Below are positions 15,301 to 23,697 of a stretch of 64,000 bases of DNA, piece by piece. The stretch covers positions 124,001 through 188,000 of the forward strand of contig WFMF01000131.1 of the NCBI GenBank assembly GCA_011033025.1. The letters run 5' to 3'. The notes under the pieces are model-generated. The model made no database searches and had not been told where the DNA came from. It saw nothing but the letters and a program-made list of their open reading frames with translations. Positions within the stretch are counted from its first letter, which is position 1; each line of letters starts with the position of its first letter. The DNA comes from Beroe forskalii. Lineage: Eukaryota; Ctenophora; Nuda; Beroida; Beroidae. Both the position numbers and the translations under genes were made by a program.

Positions 15301-15580
15301 TCTCGTGGACGAGGTGTGAACACTTTGCGGAGGGGTCGATTGAAAATACCAATCATATTTTTTCCGTAATTGGGTTATATTCGTGTTACACATTTACACG
15401 TGTGTTAATCTGCAGTTGCCATGACACCACCGCCCAGGTCAGAGTGTTGAGAGGACGTATTGATGAGGGAGAGTTGGGAAGTGTTGTGGGGGATCCTGTC
15501 CTTCAGAAGTTCTCTGACCAAGACAGGATTGTGGTGTGGTACGATTTTAATGAGGATCCAGGCTCTACACTGGTTCGTTT
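2286..15580 (+). CDS. Giant LRR–FN3–cadherin-like–EGF–thrombospondin protein (multi-exon gene)
   Basis: Secreted or cell-surface matrix glycoprotein. My splice model is 2286-6392, 6848-8585, 8801-8911, 9053-9229, 9420-9547, 10255-10415, 10606-10733, 11018-11206, 11502-about 11646, 11805-11903, 12136-12325, 12628-12731, 13026-13203, 13484-13572, 13756-13867, 14047-14250, 14675-14789, 15173-15313 and 15438-about 15580. Phases match at all joins except exon 9 to exon 10, where I found no clean donor. The product is about 2,750 residues or more. The start at 2286 (or Met9 at 2310) puts a signal peptide ('[14 protein letters not shown]') at the N terminus. The thrombospondin type 3 repeats and the C-terminal lectin domain are clear, but they follow an LRR ectodomain instead of the usual laminin-G-like N terminus. 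The 3' end is unresolved because a foldback element begins just downstream. Part-by-part notes are in the separate exon-block entries. Confidence 0.8.
6848..8585 (+). CDS. Exon 2: cadherin-like domain and cysteine-rich (ephrin-receptor/TNFR-like) region
   Basis: This exon encodes about 579 residues in phase with exon 1. Residues encoded by about 7260-7735 resemble a cadherin repeat: '[17 protein letters not shown]', then '[18 protein letters not shown]'. From about 7780 to 8460 the protein is full of 'C..C..G.' units ('[12 protein letters not shown]', 'FCPPGRYSD', '[10 protein letters not shown]') typical of GCC2/GCC3 or ephrin-receptor-like modules. It ends in the start of a calcium-binding EGF ('[12 protein letters not shown]'). 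The donor is 'TCAG|gtagat' at 8585/8586, phase 1. Confidence 0.8.
8801..9229 (+). CDS. Exons 3-4: EGF-like modules
   Basis: Exon 3 (8801-8911) encodes a calcium-binding EGF ('[18 protein letters not shown]'). Exon 4 (9053-9229) encodes further EGF-type cysteines ('[15 protein letters not shown]', '[11 protein letters not shown]'). Both exons are flanked by phase-1 introns, the arrangement typical of shuffled extracellular modules. In thrombospondins, EGF modules sit directly before the type 3 repeats, as here. Confidence 0.8.
9420..11903 (+). CDS. Exons 5-10: thrombospondin type 3 (calcium-binding) repeats
   Basis: Exons 9420-9547, 10255-10415, 10606-10733, 11018-11206, 11502-about 11646 and 11805-11903 encode Asp-rich repeats such as '[14 protein letters not shown]', '[19 protein letters not shown]', '[16 protein letters not shown]' and '[19 protein letters not shown]'. 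These match the thrombospondin type 3 signature that wraps calcium ions before the C-terminal lectin domain. The join from exon 9 (stop at 11645 if unspliced) to exon 10 needs a phase-1 donor that I could not identify; a weak GC donor or a sequence error is possible. Confidence 0.85.
12136..13867 (+). CDS. Exons 11-15: thrombospondin C-terminal (L-type lectin-like) domain
   Basis: Exons 12136-12325, 12628-12731, 13026-13203, 13484-13572 and 13756-13867 encode the C-terminal domain. Hallmarks are '[19 protein letters not shown]', '[13 protein letters not shown]', '[11 protein letters not shown]', '[11 protein letters not shown]' and '[18 protein letters not shown]'. These line up with the family pattern 'GFIFGYQ…FYVVMWK … LWH … YRWFLQHRP … GGRLGVFCFSQ'. 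The intron after 13203 begins 'GCAAGT' rather than GT; the phase-2 join across it restores the domain, so it is a GC–AG intron. Confidence 0.88.
14047..15580 (+). CDS. Exons 16-19 after the thrombospondin domain, function unknown
   Basis: Exons 14047-14250, 14675-14789, 15173-15313 and 15438-about 15580 continue in phase after the lectin domain. Exon 16 is Ser/Leu/Pro-rich and contains Cys. Later exons carry '[14 protein letters not shown]', '[16 protein letters not shown]' and '[17 protein letters not shown]', which look like beta-rich extracellular sequence. Canonical thrombospondins end at the lectin domain, so this is a C-terminal extension. The next exon is not certain, since a foldback element begins at about 15739. 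I do not recognise a domain here. Confidence 0.6.
14448..14574. mobile_element. Palindromic MITE-like element in an intron
   Basis: Near-perfect terminal inverted repeats, 'catcgttccgcgtcgatcga' at the left and its reverse complement at the right, flank a short spacer. It lies in the intron between 14250 and 14675 of the thrombospondin-like gene. It has no coding capacity and would be mobilised in trans if it is a MITE. Confidence 0.65.
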
Positions 15581-17335
15581 GTATCAAAGGGTTCGCTTAG
15601 TGGCACGAATGTACCCTCTCTCTGCAAATACCCTAATAGGGACCGTTCACATATAACGTAATTAATTTTTTGCTGATTTTTATTTCCCCCCTCACGTTCA
15701 CGTAATTTTATTTGCACCTTATCTCAAAATCATCACGACATTGACCAATCAGAGCATGAGTTTACGTTCAACTTGCACGCTGATAGTCAGGGACGAAATG
15801 GAATCCCGTGCTTTTTTCGTGTTAATGGACAGTTAGGAGTGGTTCTAGGTATTTTAGGCTATGCTGAATCGATCTAGCTATGCCGACATTTTTTATTTCG
15901 ATGACGTCACCTAGTTTTGGCCACGCCCATTTTTGCCCTGTATGCGCATGCCATAGGATCGAAAAAATTTTATTTTGCCCTTGAAATGGTGTATCATACA
16001 TCGAAATAGGGGTTTTTCGACACGAGAAACACGATGCAATCCTCAGATTTGGCTCAAAATGTTCACAGAAAGGTCTAGAGGTGACCACACCCCTTTTTAG
16101 ACACACGCGTGAGCCCAAAATTACAAAATTCCCATTTCCTGACACCCATGGCATGTGATATATCAAAATAGAGGTTTTTAGACACGAGAAACACAATGCA
16201 ATCCTCAGATTTGGCTCAAAGTGTTCACAGAACGGTCTAGAGGTGACCACACCCCTTTTTAGACACACGCGTGAGCCCAAAATTACAAACTTCCCATTTA
16301 CCGATACCCATGGCATGTGATATGTCAAAATAGGGGTTTTTCGACACGAGAAACACGATGCAATGCTAAGAATGGACCAAAGATGTTCATAGGATGACTT
16401 AAAAGTGACCACACCCCTTTTTGGGACCATCCGAGGTCCCAATATGACTCGAAAATTGCATTTCCTGATACCCATAGCATGTGATATATGTCAAAATAGC
16501 ACTGGTTTTATGGCACGAGAAACGCGATGCAATACTAAGAATGGACCAAAGAGGTTAAAAGTGACCACACCCCTTTTCTGGGACCATCCGAGGTCCCAAT
16601 ATGACTCGAAAATTCCATTTCCTGATACCCATAGCATGTGATATATGTCAAAATAGCACTGGTTTTATGGCACGAGAAACGCGATGCAATGCTAAGAATG
16701 GACCAAAGAGGTTCATAGGATGACTTAAAAGTGACCACACCCCTTTTCTGGGACCATCCGAGGTCCCAATATGACTCGAAAATTCCATTTCCTGATACCC
16801 ATAGCATGTGATATATGTCAAAATAGCACTGGTTTTATGGCACGAGAAACGCGATGCAATGCTAAGAATGGACCAGAGAGGTTCACAGAACGATTAATAA
16901 GAAGTGACTACACCACTTTTTAGGCTCATGCGAGACACCAGAATGCCAAGTTTGTACATTTACCGATACCCATGACACGAGAAAACGATTCTCTATTCAA
17001 TTTCAGCCTAAAAGTAAAATGCTACCAGAGTGAAATATTGACAATCTACTACTGGGCCCAGGTGGTGCCCAAGAGAGGGAGACCGAGACGAGGAATGAGC
17101 ATCCCCTTTTTTTTATTTCGAAGGTTTTATGTCTATTCCAAAAGCCGTACGGCTAATGACAAGAATCGAAAGATTCAAGTTTAATCAAGCCAGTGTAATC
17201 CATACTTTCATCGCCCGAGACTTCGCTGCTATGGGCAGCTCCTCATTTAACCCTCCCGCACAGTGTCCTGTATGCTCGGCTGAGTGAACCGTTGTGCCAC
17301 ATATAGGCTCAAGATGAATCTCTCACCCTTAGCTC

Positions 17336-17408
17336 ATTGGTGCTGGCCGGGATTCGAACCGAGGATCTTTCAATCCTGTGCCCAATTCGATACCACTACA
17401 CCACTGAC
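17336..17408 (-). repeat. tRNA-derived (SINE-like) sequence
   Basis: On the minus strand a perfect Pol III B-box 'GGTTCGAATCC' (17350-17360) follows a tRNA-like D-arm 'AGTGGTGTAGTGGTATCG' and an anticodon-arm-like hairpin ('AGGATTGAAAGATCCT'). The acceptor stem does not pair properly and the anticodon loop is short. I therefore read it as a tRNA-derived SINE fragment rather than a working tRNA gene. Confidence 0.5.
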
Positions 17409-17427
17409 CCAGCTGTGGCCCCCGGTG

Positions 17428-17549
17428 GAGAGGACCGTTTTTCCCAGTTGCCACCCTGCTGGAGCGGGATGGTGTTGTCAGCCAAGCAGTGGGGGTCAGG
17501 CCCTTTCTTCTATGACCGGAGCGAGGGCTACCTCTGCAACATCCTCTAG
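17428..17549 (+). other. Possible orphan exon
   Basis: After 'ttcccag' (17441-17447) a GC-rich open stretch reads 'LPPCWSGMVLSAKQWGSGP' then 'FFYDRSEGYLCNIL' and a stop. It is more coding-like than its surroundings and could belong to the 3' part of the thrombospondin-like gene. I could not join it in phase with confidence. Confidence 0.2.
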
Positions 17550-19795
17550 GGACGGCTTAACTGTTACCCTGATACCCAAGACACTTGTCCCGAGGGATAG
17601 AATCTTTAGTGGTTGCACTTGAAGAGTCGTCACCAGCTCTCTTAGACACTAGGCAACCAGTCCTATATTGGTATAGCTAACAAACCTGTTAAGTTTGAAC
17701 CTGTCCACGATGTCGGTGTTTGCACATCACAATTGACAAACTTTGGAGTTGGACTTGGATTCCAATTTTGCAGAGAAATTCCTGTATTTCTTGTTCCATT
17801 TGTTGCCCTGCAGCATTTCATACCTCTTACGGGAATCCTTCCTTATGAACTTATGTTTTCAAGGTCCGAGGTATATTCTGCTGCCTTCTCCTCATCTTTG
17901 CTCTCATTTCTCTCCTGGGTTCCCCCTGCCCTCACCTCAGGCTGTCCCAACAAATGGTTTAATAATTAATTTTTGCTGACACGTAGGTCGGTTCAGTTGC
18001 CAAGTCGAAGGCACCAAAATGAGCGCAGATGCCGCTTTTTCCATTTTTGACGGAGTCAATATTCCTGAACACTTCTACTACAGATCATGATGAAACATGA
18101 CGTGATGCCATCAATAGTGTTCTGTTACATAGTTTCTGACTTTCTGATGTTCTGGGGATGAAGAAGAATTCAAAGCGACGATAATCACATGATTTCAGAA
18201 AGCTCCTGATTTAAAGTTTATCGTATCATTGAACGTTTTAACTTGCTCTCTAAAAATTGGTTCGTTGTCACAAGAATCTTAGAATGCTTCTGAAAGTCCC
18301 TATTTTCCACTATAATCAAAATGATCACATCATCTTGAATGAGGCGGAATGAGGATGCAATTTCGAGGCCTATTAAAAAGCAACACAAGAGTTGTGTGTC
18401 AGCTTAAAGTATTTGTGCTCTCGTGGTACATAATATTATAAAGTACCATACAAGCATGATGTGGTAGGCGATGACCTTCACTGACGACTGCACTGTGATA
18501 ATAAGTATGGAGGAAACTTGTTTTGAAACTGGGACCAAGAGCATGGGAGCGCTCGGCCTGAAACTCCCTCTCTTGGGCGCCGCCTGGGATCAGTAGAAGA
18601 TTCACAATAATTTCAATATTTCACGTTTAACTGTATCTTTTGCTCTGAAGATTGAAGGCAGCATTTTACTTTAAGCCTGAAGTTGTGTTTCTCATGTCAT
18701 GGGTGTCTGTAAATGTAACCAGAAACTTGGCATTCTGGTATCTCACATGGGCGCAAAAATGGGTGTCGTCACTTCTAGATCGGTCTGTGAACCTTTTTGG
18801 CCGAATCTAAGCATTGCATCGCGTTTCTCGTGCCAGAAAACCACTATTTTAGTATTTTGACATATCGCATGCTATGGGTATCAGGAAATGGAATTTTCGA
18901 GTCATATTTGGAACTTGGATGGTCCCAAAAAGGGGTGTGGTCACTTTTAAGTCATCCTATGAACCTCTTTGGTCCATTCTTAGTATTGCATCGCGTTTCT
19001 CGTGCCATAAAACCAGTGCTATTTTGACGTATCACATGCTATGGGTATCAGGAAATGGAATTTTCGAGTCACATTGGGACCTCGGATGGTCCCAAAAAGG
19101 GGTGTGGTCACTTTTAAGTCATCCTATGAACCTCTTTGGTCCATTCTTAGCATTGCATCGTGTTTCTCGTGTCGAAAACCCCCTATTTTGACGTATCACA
19201 TGCCATGGGTATCGGTAAATGGGAAGTTTGTAATTTTGGGCTCATGCGTGTGTCTAAAAAGGGGTGTGGTCACCTCTAGACCGTTCTGTGAACATTTTGA
19301 GCCAAATTTGAGGATTGCATTGTGTTTCTCGTGTCTAAAAACCCCTATTTTGATATATCACATGCCATGGGTGTCAGGAAATGGGAATTTTGTAATTTTG
19401 GGCTCACGGGTGTGTCTAAAAAGGGGTGTGGTCACCTCTAGACCTTTCTGTGAACATTTTGAGCCAAATCTGAGGATTGCATCGTGTTTCTCGTGTCGAA
19501 AAACCCCTATTTCGATGTATGATACACCATTTCAAGGGCAAAATAAAATTTTTTCGATCCTATGGCATGCGAATACAGGGCAAAAATGGGCGTGGCCAAA
19601 ACTAGGTGACGTCATCGAAATAAAAAATGTCGGCATAGCTAGATCGATTCAGCATAGCCTAAAATACCTAGAACCACTCCTAACTGTTCATTAACACGAA
19701 AAAAGCACGGGACTTCTATATTGACCAATTGGGCCTTGACTATGATTGGTCAATGCCAACTGGATCTGTGGCTCTAACACCCAATAACACCCCAG

Positions 19796-20005
19796 GTGAA
19801 AGACAGGAGTTCCAACCACCAAGACACCACTCTACCCTCCCCCAACCTACGGAGCACCTCACGATGTGAGGGCTTCCAATACGCTCTCCAGTACTCCTCT
19901 TCTTCTTCCCTGAATTCAGTGTCCTCTTCATCCTCTTCTTTGAATCAAGAGAAAAAGGAGGAGAGGAAAAGGAGGAGTTTCAGTCCTCGTCACACGGAGT
20001 TGTAG
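19796..20005 (+). CDS. Candidate terminal exon (Ser-rich, basic tail)
   Basis: An acceptor-like 'aacaccccag' is followed by an open frame of 69 codons to a stop at 20003. It encodes a Ser-rich stretch ('QYSSSSSLNSVSSSSSSLN') then a charged segment ('EKKEERKRRSFSPRH'). It lies just outside the foldback element on the same strand as the thrombospondin-like gene and could be its last exon, with the element inside an intron. No homology was recognised; this is inference from position and splice signal. Confidence 0.3.
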   Translation: MKDRSSNHQDTTLPSPNLRSTSRCEGFQYALQYSSSSSLNSVSSSSSSLNQEKKEERKRRSFSPRHTEL

Positions 20006-20334
20006 CAGGAAGAGGAGTACTAGAGGAGGAATTGTAATGGATATCTGCTATTATCGTACGGTAACGTTTGTTTGTTGTTTGGAAGAGGTGACATTTGGAC
20101 ATTAGGTTGACTCAGAATTAGGGTGCGGCAGCCTTTTTATACGGAGAGGTAATGGGACAACAGCAGCAGTAACAGTAAATCATTTCGCCAAAAGTCACAC
20201 ATAATTATTTAATGATTACAATAACATATTTTGCACAATCAGCTGGCATGGTATTTAATTATTTAAAACTTATTTAAAATCCATATAAATCAAAAAAATT
20301 GACTAACATTGTGGTTTAAAAAACCTTAATATTC

Positions 20335-20445
20335 GGATCGTCTAATCGAGAGATTAAGATATTTAAAGAAAGTCGAATCGTCTAATCGAGAGATTAAAAT
20401 ATTTAAAAAACGTCTAATCGTCTAATCGAAGGTATAAAGAATCCT
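20335..20445. repeat. Tandem repeat around 'cgtctaatcgagagattaa'
   Basis: Three imperfect copies of 'tcgtctaatcgagagattaa' plus 'gatatttaaa' occur with a period of about 45 bp. Non-coding. The sequence from 20046 to 20556 has no gene that I can support. Confidence 0.6.
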
Positions 20446-20556
20446 TGTGAGCTTTCTTCAATTGGGCGAGCGCTCGTACGCACTCGACACAAGAGCATCA
20501 TTATCTCCAATATGGAGCAATAGACCTTTGCAGTGTGCATGCATTTTAGACGTCTT

Positions 20557-20826
20557 TAAAACACGATCCAGAGAAGAGCAAGAGCAAGGAGCAGTCATCC
20601 TAAAACTCTAAAACACGATCCAGAGCAGAGCAAGAGAAAGAGCAAGGAGCAGTCATCCTAAAACTCTAAAACACGATCCAGAGCAGAGCAAGAGAAAGAG
20701 CAAGGAGCAGTCATCCTAAAATTCTAAAACACGATCCAGAGTAGAGGTAGAGAAAGAGCAAGGAGCAGTCATCCTAAAATTCTAAAACACGATCCAGAGT
20801 AGAGGTAGAGTCAGAGAAAGGAGCAT
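20557..20826. repeat. About 62 bp tandem repeat that includes the 3' end of the Ly6-like coding sequence
   Basis: Five copies of a unit beginning 'ctaaaacacgatccagag' and ending 'aaggagcagtcatc' lie in a row. The last copy overlaps the final coding bases of the Ly6-like gene on the minus strand, so the array appears to be amplified copies of the region that encodes its last residues and stop codon. Confidence 0.75.
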
Positions 20827-21365
20827 CCCTAGGGAAGCACTGCTGTTGCAGTAGTCCGTGTAGCATAACGAGCATTCCCCGCCAACTAAAGCCGTGCTAC
20901 CACTGCAGTCGCCACAGCCGTACACTTTAGAGGTGACAATGCCACCGACGGAAGTTGTGTACCTGTTAAACACAAGGGGGGAAATAATACTCATCTTCTT
21001 TTTGAAATGACTTTATTCTAAATTCTTGCCCTTGCTTCATTCCTAAGAATGTAACCGGCTGATATTATCGATATGATTACTGACATGTTCAAACGATTGG
21101 ACTTTTTCTATTTTTTCTCTCTCGTATCAGTTATATCTTTTTATCTTCAATCTCTTCAAATGAGATGCCTATTTAGCCTCCTATAATAGCATAAAAACCC
21201 AACTGATCGGTTTTGCCATACTCACTTGAAGCATTGCTCGACTCCGTCCAGACATTCCATAGATTGGGTTTTGATAACATTCATCCCTCCGGCTTCCCCT
21301 CGGAAGTAGCAGTTTATTGCTGAGCAAGGTGCTGTCAGTGCGCAGAGGAGGATGAACAATCGCAT
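20782..21365 (-). CDS. Ly6/three-finger GPI-anchored protein, copy 1
   Basis: Two exons: 21226-21365 (start ATG at 21365) and 20782-20962, joined in phase 2 (AA|G). The product is about 106 residues. It has a signal peptide ('MRLFILLCALTAPCSA'), then an ectodomain opening 'INCYF' with eight cysteines and ending in the Ly6 signature 'CSLCYTDYCN'. A hydrophobic tail ('LGMLLSLTLPLLWIVF') at the very C terminus is typical of a GPI-anchor signal. Family members bind receptors or ligands at the cell surface; the partner cannot be told from sequence. A paralogue with the same two-exon structure lies at 33451-34052. Other hydrophobic-tailed cysteine-rich proteins are possible, but the CN ending favours Ly6. 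Confidence 0.8.
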
Positions 21366-21540
21366 TTCTCTGTTCAGGAAACCTATGCATATGTGTGTGC
21401 AGGTCAATTGATTGACAGGGGGGTCGATAAAGTTTGATGTCCTCTCGATAGAATTTATAGAAAATCCCAATTTTTTCAAACCCCCTATAATTTGATTCCC
21501 AGAATCACTGTCCCACATAAATATGTCTATTATTAGGCAT

Positions 21541-22640
21541 CAGGAAACCTACAGGAACCCACTAAGATATTTAAGTTACTATGCAAAAACCTTAATCATT
21601 AATCGTCAAACTCAAATAGTCAAATTTATAATCAAAACTAAACAAAAACTATACCACGAACTGTAATTTAATGCGAACATATTTTAAGGCATGTTTGAAA
21701 ACTCTCATGGGAAGCATGGGACTTTTTGATTCCTCTGACTTCTGAGGAACTGAAATTTGTTCAAGTTTTTCAGAAGTCGGAGTAATCAAAAGGTCCTATG
21801 GTCCACAGATTTTGGGGTTGTAAATAAGATTGGTGCCACCAGTTGGTAGCCAACCACTATTACCACACCGTGATACGACACTAAATGGTAAATGAATGAA
21901 ATGCAACACAAAATGAATTAAATAAGACGCTAAAAGGATATCTCCTGGCAAGATCCTGGCACTATCTCTCAAGCAATTTTATACTTATACCTGTACAGTG
22001 AATTCACAATCCTATTATACTGCTACCTGATATTCTCATAGGCTAATGGCAAGGACACATCACCTGGCCACATAACTACATCACCTCAGCAGTCAGCTCC
22101 CCTCGTACTCTCGTATGGATAAATTTCCATGAATTTCTATGAGAGATATGTTTTTCACCTGGTCGTTCATACATTGTTCGTATATAAAGGACTTGAGTTA
22201 GATACTGACTACCTACTTACCTACCTACATAGCTACTGTTGATCACAATAGGAATTTATTTAGGGAAGGAAGAAGAACCGCATTTCTTATTTTCTTAGGC
22301 AACCTATAGTTGAATCATGTTATTCAAAACTAGGCAAAAACCTGCTAAGTCAAACTAAATTAGTCAAATCAATGTAGCAAAAACTATACTACGAACTCTG
22401 ATATAACACAACTCTGATATAACACAAACATATTCTTGAACTATGAAGTTTTGATTAAGATTGGTGCCACCTGTTGGTTCAAAGCGACACAAAATGAAAT
22501 GAAGGACCTCTTAACTGGTAACTTTATACTAGCTTATACTCATAAATATGCAAGACTACAGGTCATCATAAGTTCATTTTACAATGACTTAATGCCACCT
22601 GAGGCTAGCAGCGAGACCACCTGGTCACATTACTCCGCGC
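21541..22640. repeat. Diverged direct repeat pair and a hairpin
   Basis: Segments at about 21541-21860 and 22310-22480 share 'gcaaaaacct', 'caaaaactata.cacgaact' and 'aagattggtgccacc' in the same order, so they are diverged direct copies. Between 21720 and 21798 'actttttgattcctctgact' pairs with 'agtcggagtaatcaaaaggt' as a hairpin. A TATA-like 'cgtatataaagg' lies near 22178. No gene was seen from 21366 to 22858. Confidence 0.45.
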
Positions 22641-23697
22641 CCAGAAGAAGACGCTATCTTCGCCCTGCTCCTTCATATTTTGTAGCCTGTCACGTGATAA
22701 AATAGAGGGCTGTGATTCGCCGAAAATTCTAGCCAATCACAGCGCGCTGCTACTGACTTTCTGTGTATATGCTGTAGCATATAAAGTCATAAAAATGGAA
22801 GAGTCATAGCGGCCGAGGAAATGTTCCCACGGGGACAAGCTCTGATAGTTTTTGCAATTGGTGTTGATAATATAGGCATAGCAGCAAAAGACTTGTTCGG
22901 CGTGTAAGGGAGAGAGGGGCAAATGGGATAGTATTCCAAATTATGAGCTGAAATGGGACCCTTGCCAGTTCTCGGAATTCATATGAGTGGGGACTAAAAT
23001 TTTCGTTGCTGCATATAAAGTTATGAAAATCGAAGTGTCAAATACGGAAAGATACTGCTTCTCCAAATTTAAAATTCCACATGTATGGGTCACAACGGCC
23101 GAGGATTTTAATGAGAAAAAGTCCTCTCCCGTTTTACACTGTAAAGAAATATTCATGAAAAATAATTGGTCTATAATAGTATAATAATCAGCTCAAAATA
23201 ATTACATGAGCTTGTCATTGTCAACCATACCTCACTTTTCAAGAGACTAATATAGCTGTAATAGTATTAGAATATAATAGTAAAAGAATAATAGTTGAAG
23301 TATTATTTTATTGATGCAATCATCTATTTTATTGATGAAAATTGCAATGAATAAATACCATTTCTTACGAGACAAATTTATAGCGTACGAAATTTGGGGA
23401 TTTTTCAAAAAATCCCTATATTTCCATTGCCCACAAGAGATCAAAATGACGTCATCATCATACGTTAACAAGCGTAATATTCAAATTTCGTTCCCCCAAA
23501 ATTTCGATCCCCGGAATTATTGTTCCATGTAAATTTATTTCGTAAGGTAACTGGAATTATTCATTCTATAAACTATAAGTATCTTCAGATTTATAATATT
23601 CATATTGTACAAGTCCTAACTACAACAATTACAAAATATTATTTGAATTCAAGTCTCGTAATTATAATAATGTTCTTTTTTTATATATGATTTTTCT

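Larger units (their letters stand above)
15739..19755. mobile_element. Foldback element 1: about 1.2 kb inverted arms with internal tandem repeats
   Basis: The left arm runs from about 15804 to 17026. The right arm, from about 18657 to 19712, is its reverse complement with high identity. A short outer inverted repeat 'cattgaccaatca' (15739-15751 / 19743-19755) brackets both arms. The arms consist largely of tandem copies of a roughly 165 bp unit containing 'agtgaccacacccctttt'. Mirror-image 217-codon open frames in both arms are by-products of the repeat, not genes. The non-repeated centre is about 17027-18656. No transposase was seen, so it looks like a non-autonomous foldback element. Confidence 0.8.

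Noticed and set aside
15822-16475. A 217-codon open frame on the minus strand, mirrored by one at 19041-19694 on the plus strand
   Set aside because: Both lie in the inverted arms of the foldback element and read through its tandem repeat. The protein is a repeat of low-complexity segments with no domain, so it is a by-product.
17336-17408. A functional tRNA gene
   Set aside because: The B-box is perfect but the acceptor stem is mismatched and the anticodon loop is too short, so a tRNA-derived repeat is more likely.
17733-17979. Two overlapping hydrophobic frames of about 78 codons
   Set aside because: They are in alternative frames of a T/C-rich stretch in the centre of the foldback element; neither could be joined in phase to a neighbouring exon.
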